Source of the DNA: Vibrio mangrovi
GTDB lineage: Bacteria; Pseudomonadota; Gammaproteobacteria; Enterobacterales; Vibrionaceae
Assembly (NCBI RefSeq): GCF_024346955.1
Contig: NZ_AP024884.1
Location: 62,001 to 126,000, forward strand
Direction: 5' to 3'
DNA length: 64,000 bases
Positions 8,304 through 16,362 of the stretch are shown piece by piece. Below the pieces are notes generated by a model, which worked only from the letters and a program-made list of their open reading frames with translations, was not told the DNA's origin and did not search any database. A program made the translations under genes and the position numbers. Numbering within the stretch: position 1 is the first letter of the stretch; every line of letters starts with the position of its first letter.

Positions 8304-10331
8304 CTACTGAGCTTGTGATTCGGTCAACCGGGTAATCGTCAGAACATTCTGATCAATTTGTTCCAGTTCCGACTGAACTTCATTGATGTCACTGATACTT
8401 TCCTGAATGCTGAAAGAAGCTTCACTGGACAGTGTTAACATCTTGCCCATTTCTTCGTGCAGGCCGAGTGAGGAGTTGCTGACGTGTTCCATGAGTGCAA
8501 CTGTTGTTTCTATCACGTCTTTAATTGCATCGATCGATGAATAAAGATTATTGACGGTTTCTCCAGTTGTACTCAGGCTTTCCTGAGTATTTTTGGACAG
8601 ATTCCGAACTTCATCTGCAACCACAGCAAAACCCCGTCCCTGTTCTCCGGCTCGGGCGGCTTCAATCGCAGCATTGAGTGCGAGTAAGTTGGTTCGCTCA
8701 GCAATACCATCGATGACATCTAGAATGTCCTGAATTTTATTCGAGTTAGTTTTTAATGTTTCCACATATTGCTGGAGTTCCTGGCTGTGCTCGGTTTGTC
8801 TCTGTACTTCTCCGGACAACCCGGCAAACTGAGTCTGAACCTTTTGCAGGACATCAGATGTGTCACTGGCATAGGACGCAACATTCTGCAGGCTCTGAAG
8901 CATTCGCCCTAGTAGCTCCTTATAGCGGAATAAGTCCCGAATCGTGGTTTGCTGAAGAAAAACCACTTTTTGGAGACTGTGCAGTTCATTTTGTAAGAAG
9001 TAGGCTTTGAAATGACTGTAGTGAATGGGGAAGTTGTCTGCATATTCATCGTGAAAGGATTCCCCGGCACGGACCTGATACAGATAAAGGGCGGTGAGCG
9101 TTTCATTTTGATGAAGACCTAAAAATTCACCGAATGTGCTGACCCCGGCAACTGCCGGAATATGATCAAAGTTATGCACAGAGGAGAGAGACTGGCTGTT
9201 ATGTAGACGGCGCAGGATACAGTCGTTGGCAAGCATTGCCAGAGGTTCTCTGGGTTTGCCCCGCTGAAACGCTGCGTAGTCCCGCTGAATCGATTCGGAG
9301 AAATTTTTGGCTTTCATCAGATACAGTTTGTCGCCGAATGAGAAATCACAGAAGAATTTCAGGGTCTCATCTTCATAGTTAATGCTGGCAATCGAGCGGA
9401 TATAGGTTTCGTGGCCGATTTTGACCCCGAAGCTGTACTGACTCAATATTGATTCCAGCTCTGACGGTGTACAGCCAAAATGTCGGCACAGCATAGAAAC
9501 CGGAGATTGTAGTGTCATGCTGCTTTCATCAAGCAGCGATTTGACTGTCCGGGTCGCAGCATTTGTTTCAGCAATCGTAAAATAGGTTGGTGTAGGTTCA
9601 AAGTTATGCGTTTTTAAAATACCGTATCGGATTGTCGGGGCCAGTTTGACAAAAACCAGACAGACTTTGTTCGCGAGCGTTTTTCCGTCTAAGGCAACAT
9701 CGGCTTTGGTGAAGTCCAGTTTTCCGCCCGCGGAGCTGCCGATGAAGTAACAAGGGAAACGGTCAGACTGATAGAGTGCCTGTACAAAGAAGTTTTCTGA
9801 GGAAGATAAACCATCAAAGAAAGTCAGCGCGATGGTATCGAGATAACTGACAGAAAAATCAAGTTTAACTTTCTGGATTTCGTCCTGAATACGGGCAATC
9901 CGATTGTTACGGCTGAGTTTTACCTGACCATTTTTAATATCTTCACAATGGAGTTCAACCTGAGCGATGGAAATATCCTGAAAGACATGTTCGCTGAAGC
10001 TCTGGATGACGATGTTGTCCCAGGTTTCCGGAGTTGTATGATAGAGCCCGCTATTTCCCCGGCCACCCAGTTCTCCGGCACTCATCAGTGAGACAATATG
10101 CTTTGCAAAAGGCATCGCCTCTTTTAATTTTCTGGAAATTTCCTCAAAAGGCAGGTGAGGTGACACATAAGCCAGAACCAGTGTTGTCGCACCGGAATTA
10201 AAGCTCATCTCCTTTAATTGACTGACACTGATATCATGACTTTTTATTGCCTTAACCTTCACAGGTGGTTCGTCATGCAAAGATTGTTTTTTTGGGGCAT
10301 TTCGCCAAGATAGATTGAACATAAGAGCCAC
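8304..10331 (-). CDS. Soluble FIST-domain methyl-accepting chemotaxis protein
   Basis: This cytoplasmic chemoreceptor has 675 aa. The N-terminal two thirds look like a FIST sensory module (FIST_N with the SAGELGGRGNSGLYH stretch, then FIST_C with FGCTPSELESIL), thought to bind small ligands such as amino acids. The C-terminal third is a methyl-accepting signalling domain whose hairpin tip is unmistakable (IAERTNLLALNAAIEAARAGE, then GRGFAVVADEVRNLS). I see no transmembrane segment, so it should act in a cytoplasmic array or by association. ATG 10331 is used; ATG 10322 is an alternative. It diverges from the metal efflux gene across 265 bases. The ligand is unknown. Confidence 0.88.
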   Translation of the reverse strand: MALMFNLSWRNAPKKQSLHDEPPVKVKAIKSHDISVSQLKEMSFNSGATTLVLAYVSPHLPFEEISRKLKEAMPFAKHIVSLMSAGELGGRGNSGLYHTTPETWDNIVIQSFSEHVFQDISIAQVELHCEDIKNGQVKLSRNNRIARIQDEIQKVKLDFSVSYLDTIALTFFDGLSSSENFFVQALYQSDRFPCYFIGSSAGGKLDFTKADVALDGKTLANKVCLVFVKLAPTIRYGILKTHNFEPTPTYFTIAETNAATRTVKSLLDESSMTLQSPVSMLCRHFGCTPSELESILSQYSFGVKIGHETYIRSIASINYEDETLKFFCDFSFGDKLYLMKAKNFSESIQRDYAAFQRGKPREPLAMLANDCILRRLHNSQSLSSVHNFDHIPAVAGVSTFGEFLGLHQNETLTALYLYQVRAGESFHDEYADNFPIHYSHFKAYFLQNELHSLQKVVFLQQTTIRDLFRYKELLGRMLQSLQNVASYASDTSDVLQKVQTQFAGLSGEVQRQTEHSQELQQYVETLKTNSNKIQDILDVIDGIAERTNLLALNAAIEAARAGEQGRGFAVVADEVRNLSKNTQESLSTTGETVNNLYSSIDAIKDVIETTVALMEHVSNSSLGLHEEMGKMLTLSSEASFSIQESISDINEVQSELEQIDQNVLTITRLTESQAQ

Positions 10332-10422
10332 TCCGCCTGTTAGTTTTCCTGCAAGAAAGTATAAAGTGTTTCAATAACACCTGGATCCAGATTAATTTAT
10401 TCTTATGGTGAGTAAAAACAGC

Positions 10423-10459
10423 ATAAATAGTATGAACAGAAACCAGTATAAATAGTATG
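10423..10459. repeat. Two direct repeats of a 12-bp motif
   Basis: ATAAATAGTATG occurs at 10423-10434 and 10448-10459, a 25-base period, with similar flanks. They lie in the intergenic region about 100 bases upstream of the FIST receptor start. They may be paired regulator half-sites; no known consensus was recognised. Confidence 0.35.
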
Positions 10460-10543
10460 GATAAAATGTTGCTGTGAAAACAAGCACATTATTATTGATT
10501 TCGATGAGGTAAGAGCACTTGAGAAATAGTCTTGGAAATTAGT

Positions 10544-10586
10544 TTGATTATCAAATATTATTAATAAAATAAATTTTGATAATCAA
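10544..10586 (+). promoter_or_regulatory. Paired MarR-type palindromic operators upstream of the efflux gene
   Basis: TTGATTATCAA (10544-10554) and TTGATAATCAA (10576-10586) are each 5-1-5 inverted repeats and are exact complements of each other, centred 32 bases apart, close to three helical turns. They bracket a very A/T-rich stretch that should hold the promoter, and the second ends 10 bases before the start codon of the efflux gene. A MarR regulator is encoded immediately downstream, and MarR proteins typically bind such short palindromes, so autoregulation of the efflux-marR operon is the natural inference. Confidence 0.6.
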
Positions 10587-10596
10587 GGTAATTTGT

Positions 10597-11523
10597 ATGC
10601 ATAGTGCGCCACAGTGTTCCCATGTTGATGTATTTTCTCGCTTTAACCCTAAAAATGAGCAGAAAACTTTCTATGTTTTGCTGCTCACGGTTGTGACGAT
10701 GCTGGCTGAGATTACTGCAGGAAGTGTCTATGGTTCCATGGCGCTACTGGCTGATGGATGGCATATGGGAACCCATGCTGCCGCTTTTTGTATTACGCTG
10801 TTTACCTATCGTTATGCCCGTAATCATAAAGACAGTCGTCAGTACAGTTATGGTACCGGGAAAGTGAGTGTTCTGGGCGGGTTTACCAGCGCGGTCGGTT
10901 TAGGATTGGTTGCTGTCGTGATGTTATTTGAATCGTTATATCGTTTTATTGAGCCGGTTCAGATCCATTTTACAGAAGCCATGGTTGTTGCTTTTGTTGG
11001 GTTGCTTGTGAATGTAGCCAGTGTATTTTTGTTGCACGACCATCACGACCATCACGACCATCACGACCATCACGACCATCACGACCATCACGACCATCAC
11101 GACCATCACGACCATAATTTAAACGCCGCATATATGCATGTTCTGGCGGATGCGTTGACTTCAGTGCTTGCGATTGTAGCGTTGTTGATTGGTAAATATC
11201 TGGGATGGGTTTGGCTGGATCCCGTAATGGGAATTGTCGGAGCAGTTGTAATTACCAAATGGGCAATTGGCTTGATGAAACAAACGGCACCGGTTTTATT
11301 GGATGAGAATATTGATCATACTTATGAAGCCAAAATTCTGCACAAGCTTGAAGGGTTGGGAGCAAATGTAACGGATATTCATATCTGGCGGGTGAGTGCA
11401 GATCATTTCTCTGCATCAATATGTCTGGAGACTCAGGAGGAGAAAAGTCCGGAGTTTTTTAGGCGTCAGTTGCAAGAATTTGATAGAATCCACCATCTGA
11501 CTATCGAAGTGAATCATAAATAG
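10597..11523 (+). CDS. Cation diffusion facilitator metal efflux protein with long His-Asp loop (DmeF-like)
   Basis: An inner-membrane divalent metal/proton antiporter of the CDF family, 308 aa. Features are the characteristic TM2 segment (LLADGWHMGTHAAAF), six hydrophobic segments, and a cytosolic loop of nine perfect HDH units (residues about 147-173) before TM5 (VLADALTSVLAIVAL, with the second metal-site ADALTS motif). The C-terminal domain has the VTDIHIWRVS signature. Family members with such loops export Co2+, Ni2+ or Zn2+. ATG 10597 is chosen over upstream in-frame codons because AAGG precedes it and the upstream residues lie in the operator region. A MarR regulator follows within 10 bases. 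Confidence 0.92.
   Translation: MHSAPQCSHVDVFSRFNPKNEQKTFYVLLLTVVTMLAEITAGSVYGSMALLADGWHMGTHAAAFCITLFTYRYARNHKDSRQYSYGTGKVSVLGGFTSAVGLGLVAVVMLFESLYRFIEPVQIHFTEAMVVAFVGLLVNVASVFLLHDHHDHHDHHDHHDHHDHHDHHDHHDHNLNAAYMHVLADALTSVLAIVALLIGKYLGWVWLDPVMGIVGAVVITKWAIGLMKQTAPVLLDENIDHTYEAKILHKLEGLGANVTDIHIWRVSADHFSASICLETQEEKSPEFFRRQLQEFDRIHHLTIEVNHK
11035..11115 (+). repeat. Nine perfect tandem copies of a 9-bp unit
   Basis: The unit CACGACCAT is repeated nine times without a single mismatch inside the efflux gene, encoding (His-Asp-His)9. Because the unit is three codons long, gain or loss of copies keeps the frame. Perfect identity, including synonymous positions, indicates recent slippage expansion. 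Confidence 0.97.
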
Positions 11524-11532
11524 AGGTTGACG

Positions 11533-11949
11533 ATGTCATCGCTGATTGAACTGAATAATCTTTTAACTGAGTTCTATGACAAGATGTCATCCTGGGAATT
11601 ATCCGTTGTTAAAGAAACCGGTTATTCACTGGCACAAATTCATACTCTGGAGGTTTTGGGCAGTCATGGAGCGATGAAAATGAAAGATCTGGCGAATCGG
11701 CTGGGAATAACAACCGGAACGCTGACGGTGCAGATTGATAAACTTGTCAGGCTTGGTCTGGTTGCCCGCCATTTCTATGAAGAAGATCGTCGTTCTATTC
11801 TTGTTGATCTGACTGACAGTGGCATCCAGATATTCCGCCAGCATAATCAGTTACACCTCTCTCTTACAGAAGAGCTGACCAAAAATCTGGATACAGAGGC
11901 TAAGTCAGTTCTGGCCTCTGTTCTTATGCAAATTAATCAGGAATTCTGA
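11533..11949 (+). CDS. MarR-family transcriptional regulator
   Basis: A 138-aa winged-helix regulator. The DNA-binding part is typical of MarR proteins: MKMKDLANRLGITTGTLTVQIDKLVRLGLVAR read in two pieces, then the wing EEDRRSILVDLTDSG with the conserved D-x-R-S motif. ATG 11533 is chosen because AGAGG lies about 7 bases upstream; an in-frame TTG at 11527 is less likely. It is separated from the efflux gene by only 9 bases and is surely co-transcribed, which suggests it senses the exported metal or a related stress and represses the operon through the palindromes at 10544-10586. The metal-sensing role is inference. Confidence 0.88.
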   Translation: MSSLIELNNLLTEFYDKMSSWELSVVKETGYSLAQIHTLEVLGSHGAMKMKDLANRLGITTGTLTVQIDKLVRLGLVARHFYEEDRRSILVDLTDSGIQIFRQHNQLHLSLTEELTKNLDTEAKSVLASVLMQINQEF

Positions 11950-12707
11950 CTTAAGTCCGCGGCATGCTCCGTGCCGTGATTCTATTTCATTTCAGTTGTA
12001 TAAAATCCAACCATGCGGACTATAATTTTTTCTGATCAACTATGAATCGGTTTATCTGTGTTTTGTTGAGGCACCTAATGATTGGTGTGATGAATAGGAT
12101 GTAATTCTTGGCTGTATATTGGTTATTAATTGTTCAGAAGATTTATCAGGAAATAACCACGTTTGTATAATTTACTGGATGAAGTAAAGCACCTGCGTAA
12201 TTAAAAGGTATACAAATGTGGAATCAAAGTCATATTTTTATTATTCCATTTCTTCCGGAAATACTTTCGGAGTTTCACTTTATATAGAAATTTAGGGAAT
12301 GCTAATAATAAAGAACAGATCATTGTATACGTACATTGTCAGAAAAGAAACATTTTAATGTTATTTCTATGTTATTTGTTGGGGTTTATCAGAAGTGATA
12401 TCAAATTTATACATGAGGTATAGTGATTTTGTGATCCTCTGCGGTAAAAAAAAATTTATTATTAATAAAAATATTTTTAGGTATTCAGCACTAGATTATT
12501 TTGTCAATATAAGAGAAAATTATTTCACTAATCGGGCAATATATTGCCTAGACCAAGCAATATATTGCCCGATTGGATAAAAAATAACCGGCATGAATAA
12601 ATAAAATAGATATATTCTAAGCATTTGCCGTTAAATCTGGTTCTCTTTGAAAACCGATTTTGAATTAACGAACAATTTTGATCGACTAACAACAGCAGAG
12701 GCACAAT
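11950..12707. other. 758-base A/T-rich intergenic region upstream of the T6SS cluster
   Basis: No convincing gene is present; the longest frame (around 12395-12580) has no ribosome site and an unnatural composition. A weak hairpin CGGCA/TGCCG (11960-11976) may end the marR transcript. A TATAAT hexamer occurs at 12021-12026 with TTGTAT 19 bases upstream, a possible but spaced-out promoter. The outstanding element is the twin palindrome at 12530-12574. The size and A/T-richness fit a regulatory, possibly H-NS-silenced, control region for the secretion genes. Confidence 0.6.
12530..12574. promoter_or_regulatory. Twin GCAATATATTGC palindromes, 21 bp apart, within an 18-bp perfect inverted repeat
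   Basis: The arms AATCGGGCAATATATTGC (12530-12547) and its exact complement (12557-12574) flank 9 bases. Each arm itself contains the 12-bp palindrome GCAATATATTGC (12536-12547 and 12557-12568), centred exactly two helical turns apart, so two dimers would sit on the same DNA face. The site lies 134 bases upstream of the PAAR start codon. No T-run follows, which argues against a terminator. I do not recognise the consensus. Confidence 0.6.
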
Positions 12708-12992
12708 ATGGGAAACGGAATCGTCGTTGGTAACACGGGTTCTGATCATGATGGCTTTCCTCCTACACCTGTAATCGCAGGTTCAGGAACCGTTAAATAT
12801 GATGGTATTCCTGCCGCACGGAAGGGCGATCCTCTTGTTCTTCACGCTAAACCGAATAATCCACCTCATGGCCGCTCTATCTCTGGTGGCTCCGGGACTG
12901 TTATGGTTGATGGTAAACCGGCAGCCCGTGCTGGTGATCCCATTAGTTGTGGTGGTGCTTTACAAGGTGGTAGCAGTGTTAATATCGGCTAA
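12708..12992 (+). CDS. PAAR-domain T6SS spike tip protein
   Basis: PAAR proteins sharpen the VgrG spike of the type VI secretion needle and can carry effectors. This 94-aa protein is a bare PAAR domain: two PAAR motifs (PAARKGDP and PAARAGDP) separated by a glycine-rich stretch, with no extension, so it is a structural tip and not an effector fusion. ATG 12708 has AGAGG 6 bases upstream. It is the first gene of the secretion cluster, in the position of VCA0105 in V. cholerae, and overlaps the next gene by 17 bases. Confidence 0.93.
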   Translation: MGNGIVVGNTGSDHDGFPPTPVIAGSGTVKYDGIPAARKGDPLVLHAKPNNPPHGRSISGGSGTVMVDGKPAARAGDPISCGGALQGGSSVNIG

Positions 12993-14061
12993 AAACAGAG
13001 CGCTGTTATTCGGTGTTCTTGTCGTGGGTTATAGTCATATTGTAATGGCAGATGAGCCTTCTCCTGTTGTTTCCGAAGAAAAAGACCTGAATCCGGTAAT
13101 GATTCAGGTGCCGGGAGAACAGCAAAACTATGACTATGATATTAACTTTCTGACTCCGCTTCAGGCTTATGAGAAAGGACGTTTACTTCGTGCCCAGTTT
13201 AAAAATGAAGAAGCACGTCCTTATCTGAAATATGCTGCGGATAAAGGCAATGCTGATGCTGCCTATTTATATGCGATAGAGCTGTCTGAATATAATGCAA
13301 CAATCAGAACGCCGCAGAAAGTCAGAGATTATATTGAACAGTCGGCAAAACTGGGTAATCTGCATGCAATGAGTTATCTGTATCAGCACGGAAGCTGGTT
13401 GCGGACACCAATCCGTCAGTCGTGGGAAAAGCAGTACCATGATGGCCTGGTAAGACTTGCTGATACAAAGCCGGCCAAAGCTTCGTATTATCTGTCCCTT
13501 TATTATGAGAAGACAGACCCGGATCAGTCCGAATATTATTTACAGCGGGCACTGGATTATGGTTATCCGCTGGCATGGATGGATAAGTCCAGAAGAACAT
13601 TAGATGATATAAATCAGTTATATACTGAAACTCGCTTTTCCACGGGCATTTATACCAACTACCGTCATGCTGCGGAGGAAAATTTTATTCCGGCGATTAA
13701 AGCATGTGTCGAGCTGTATGAAGGAAGAGGCGATTTTAAGAAGGCTTTCGAATGGCGTCAGAAAGCTTTGGATGCAGGGGATCTGACATCATTGGCCGTC
13801 GTCGCAAAAATATATGCGGGAGAGGCTTCATCCTACAGTTTTGTTGAAGAAGATTTAATTAAAGCCCGTGCGTATTCTGAACTTTATTTAGATTATGCCG
13901 GGAATGATCGGCTGACGAGTTTACATAAGTCGATGGAACAGTTTTTTGTTGATATCACCAATGAGATGACACCTCCGGACATTGAAAATGCCCAGAACAT
14001 CACAGACAGTTATAAAGAAAAAGTAACCTTTTATAATCACGATACTTATTGGGATTTATAA
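12976..14061 (+). CDS. Secreted Sel1-like/TPR protein linked to PAAR (VCA0106-like position)
   Basis: The 361-aa product is predicted to have a signal peptide (ISAKNRALLFGVLVVG, then HIVMA before DEP) and several Sel1-like helical repeats in the mature part (for example AARPYLKY-type units: EEARPYLKYAADKGNADAAY; YIEQSAKLGNLHAMSYL; YYLQRALDYGYPLA). Such repeats bind proteins. GTG 12976 is chosen because AAGG lies upstream and the start creates the signal peptide; a longer frame to 12799 would only mirror the PAAR gene. Its position equals VCA0106 in V. cholerae. The function is not established; a periplasmic role in handling the PAAR/spike or an effector is speculative. Confidence 0.75.
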   Translation: MLISAKNRALLFGVLVVGYSHIVMADEPSPVVSEEKDLNPVMIQVPGEQQNYDYDINFLTPLQAYEKGRLLRAQFKNEEARPYLKYAADKGNADAAYLYAIELSEYNATIRTPQKVRDYIEQSAKLGNLHAMSYLYQHGSWLRTPIRQSWEKQYHDGLVRLADTKPAKASYYLSLYYEKTDPDQSEYYLQRALDYGYPLAWMDKSRRTLDDINQLYTETRFSTGIYTNYRHAAEENFIPAIKACVELYEGRGDFKKAFEWRQKALDAGDLTSLAVVAKIYAGEASSYSFVEEDLIKARAYSELYLDYAGNDRLTSLHKSMEQFFVDITNEMTPPDIENAQNITDSYKEKVTFYNHDTYWDL

Positions 14062-14319
14062 ATTATACACTGTAATGTTTTCATCATCTCCATTTATAAA
14101 ATGGGGAGAATGTCACAATTGGTTTATTTAATTAATATGTAACATTGTAGACTTAAAAATATTATTAAATAAGCGAACCTCTTCGTTTATTTAACTGATA
14201 CGAATCTTATTCGTGTTCTCATATCTGAGTCAGAATTATATTTCTGTTCAGATACCATTTTGCTGGTGAAATGAATATACGCAAGCAACGACTATTGGCA
14301 TAGGTATTGGAGACTTGAT
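14062..14319. other. 258-base gap between PAAR unit and sheath operon
   Basis: It separates the PAAR/Sel1 pair from tssB and is large for an otherwise tightly packed cluster. It holds an imperfect hairpin TCTCCATTT/AAATGGGGAGA (about 14091-14113) and a small inverted repeat ACGAAT-CTT-ATTCGT at 14200-14214. A separate promoter for the tssB operon here is likely, but no clear -35/-10 pair was picked. Confidence 0.4.
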
Positions 14320-14829
14320 ATGTCTAAAGAAGGTAGTGTCGCTCCTAAAGAGCGCATTAATATCAAATATGTTCCTGCGACAGGAGATCAACAGGCTGAG
14401 ATTGAATTACCTCTCAAAACATTAGTGATAGGTGATTTTAAAGGCCATACGGAAGAAACTCCGGTTGAAGATCGTCAGTCTGTTTCAGTTGACAAAAACA
14501 ACTTCGAATCAGTGATGCGCGAGAGTAATCTCCAAATCAGTGCGACTGTGAAAAATAAATTAAGTGATGACCCTGATGCTGAGTTGCCTGTCGAACTGAG
14601 CTTTAAGTCGTTGCAAGATTTTGCACCGGATTCAGTTGCGGCTCAGGTTCCGGAATTGAATAAGCTGATCGAACTGCGTGAAGCATTGGTTGCTTTAAAA
14701 GGTCCTTTGGGGAATATCCCTGCGTTCAGAGACCGCTTACAAGCGCTGATTGCATCTGAAGAATCTCGGGAAAAGCTTCTTGCTGAGCTGGATATCGTCA
14801 GCGGATCGGAAGAAGAACCTCAAGAGTAA
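14320..14829 (+). CDS. tssB: T6SS contractile sheath small subunit TssB/VipA
   Basis: TssB and TssC form the cytoplasmic contractile sheath that drives the Hcp tube. The 169-aa protein shows the family pattern: the N-terminal IKYVPATGDQQAEIELPLKTLVIGDF and the central helix region SFKSLQDFAPDSVAAQVPELNKL in which TssB pairs with TssC (each read in shorter pieces). Length matches VipA. A GGAGA ribosome site precedes ATG 14320. tssC follows after 56 bases. This gene starts the long operon, colinear with VCA0107-VCA0120 of V. cholerae. Confidence 0.96.
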   Translation: MSKEGSVAPKERINIKYVPATGDQQAEIELPLKTLVIGDFKGHTEETPVEDRQSVSVDKNNFESVMRESNLQISATVKNKLSDDPDAELPVELSFKSLQDFAPDSVAAQVPELNKLIELREALVALKGPLGNIPAFRDRLQALIASEESREKLLAELDIVSGSEEEPQE

Positions 14830-14885
14830 TTATAGACGCGATACTTTTGGTGTTTTTTAACTTATATGTCATAGGAACTTGATTA

Positions 14886-16361
14886 ATGTCTGCTACAGAA
14901 GAAACGGTACTAGAAAGACCCCAGGCTGGTGAAGTCAGCCTGTTAGATGAGATTATGGCTCAAACACGCCTTGCTCCGAATGAAGAAGGTTATGATATCG
15001 CGAAGAAAGGTGTTGCCGCGTTTATTGAAAACCTGATTGGTTCAAGCCAGGAATCAGAGCCGGTCAATAAATCTCTGGTTGACCAGATGCTGGTCGAACT
15101 GGATAAGAAAATCAGTGCACAAATGGATGAAATCCTTCACCATGAAAAATTCCAGCAAATGGAATCTTCATGGCGTGGACTTAAGCTTTTCGTTGATCGT
15201 ACCGATTTCAGAGAAAACAATAAAATCGATATCATCCATGTAACAAAAGAAGAGCTTCTGGAAGATTTTGAATTTGCACCAGAAATTTCTCAGTCAGGTT
15301 TGTATAAGCAAGTTTACTCATCTGGTTATGGTCAGTTTGGTGGTGAACCAACAGGCGCAATGATCGGAAACTATGCTTTCACTCCGTCTACACCGGACAT
15401 GAAACTACTGCAATACATGGGCGCACTGGGAGCGATGTCTCACGCACCATTTATTTCTAGTGTTGGTCCTGAATTCTTTGGTATCGACTCTTTTGAAGAA
15501 CTTCCTAATATCAAAGATGTGAAGTCTATCTTCGAAAGTCCTAAATACACTAAATGGCGTTCACTTCGTGAATCTGAAGATGCACGTTATCTGGGTCTGA
15601 CAGCACCACGCTTCTTGCTACGTGTGCCTTACGATCCAATTGAAAACCCAATCAAAACCTTTAACTATCAGGAAAATGTCCGTGAATCTCACGAGCATTA
15701 TCTATGGGGTAACACTGCATTTGCATTCGCAACCCGTCTGACTGATAGCTTTGCAAAATACAGATGGTGTCCGAACATTATCGGTCCGCAAAGTGGTGGT
15801 GCTGTTGAAGATTTACCTGTACACGTTTTTGAAACAATGGGTGCTCTGCAGGCGAAGATTCCAACGGAAGTTCTGATTACTGACCGTAAAGAATTTGAAC
15901 TTGCTGAAGAAGGTTTCATTGCGCTGACAATGCGTAAAGGTAGCGACAACGCGGCGTTCTTCTCTGCAAACTCGATTCAGAAGCCAAAAATCTTCCCGAA
16001 TACGAAAGAAGGTAAAGAAGCGGAAACCAACTATAAGCTGGGAACTCAGTTACCTTACATGATGATCATCAACCGTCTGGCGCATTACATCAAAGTATTG
16101 CAACGTGAACAGATTGGTTCATGGAAGGAAAGACAAGATCTTGAGCGTGAACTGAATGGTTGGATCAAACAGTACGTTGCTGATCAGGAAAACCCACCGG
16201 CAGATGTCCGTAGCCGTCGTCCACTTCGTGCAGCTCGCATTGAAGTGTCTGATGTGGAAGGTAACCCTGGCTGGTATCAGGTATCACTGGCAGTTCGCCC
16301 ACACTTCAAGTACATGGGTGCGAACTTCGAACTGTCACTGGTTGGCCGTTTAGATCAGTAA
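14886..16361 (+). CDS. tssC: T6SS contractile sheath large subunit TssC/VipB
   Basis: This is the large sheath subunit, 491 aa, assembling with TssB into a helical tube around Hcp and later unfolded by ClpV. Conserved features include FQQMESSWRGLKLFVDRT, SLRESEDARYLGLTAPRFLLR-type strands, and the C-terminal ARIEVSDVEGNPGWYQV followed by PHFKYMGANFELSLVG. AGGA lies 9 bases before ATG 14886. tssE starts one base after the stop codon. Codon choice in tssB and tssC (many AAA, GAA and CGT) looks more optimised than in neighbours, as expected for the most abundant parts of the machine. Confidence 0.97.
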   Translation: MSATEETVLERPQAGEVSLLDEIMAQTRLAPNEEGYDIAKKGVAAFIENLIGSSQESEPVNKSLVDQMLVELDKKISAQMDEILHHEKFQQMESSWRGLKLFVDRTDFRENNKIDIIHVTKEELLEDFEFAPEISQSGLYKQVYSSGYGQFGGEPTGAMIGNYAFTPSTPDMKLLQYMGALGAMSHAPFISSVGPEFFGIDSFEELPNIKDVKSIFESPKYTKWRSLRESEDARYLGLTAPRFLLRVPYDPIENPIKTFNYQENVRESHEHYLWGNTAFAFATRLTDSFAKYRWCPNIIGPQSGGAVEDLPVHVFETMGALQAKIPTEVLITDRKEFELAEEGFIALTMRKGSDNAAFFSANSIQKPKIFPNTKEGKEAETNYKLGTQLPYMMIINRLAHYIKVLQREQIGSWKERQDLERELNGWIKQYVADQENPPADVRSRRPLRAARIEVSDVEGNPGWYQVSLAVRPHFKYMGANFELSLVGRLDQ

Positions 16362-16362
16362 T

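Noticed and set aside
11035..11115. Possible CRISPR-like repeat array
   Set aside because: The units are directly adjacent 9-bp copies within a coding sequence, with no spacers.
12395..12580. 61-codon frame in the gap before PAAR
   Set aside because: No ribosome site, rich in Phe/Ile/Lys from A/T bias, and its end runs through the palindromic operator.
12011..12707. Sigma-54 -24/-12 promoter before the T6SS cluster
   Set aside because: VasH prompted a search for TGGCAC-N5-TTGCA, but no acceptable match was seen upstream of PAAR or tssB.
12799..12975. Long N-terminal extension of the Sel1-like protein overlapping PAAR
   Set aside because: The extension is only the PAAR gene read in another frame; a GTG at 12976 gives a normal signal peptide.
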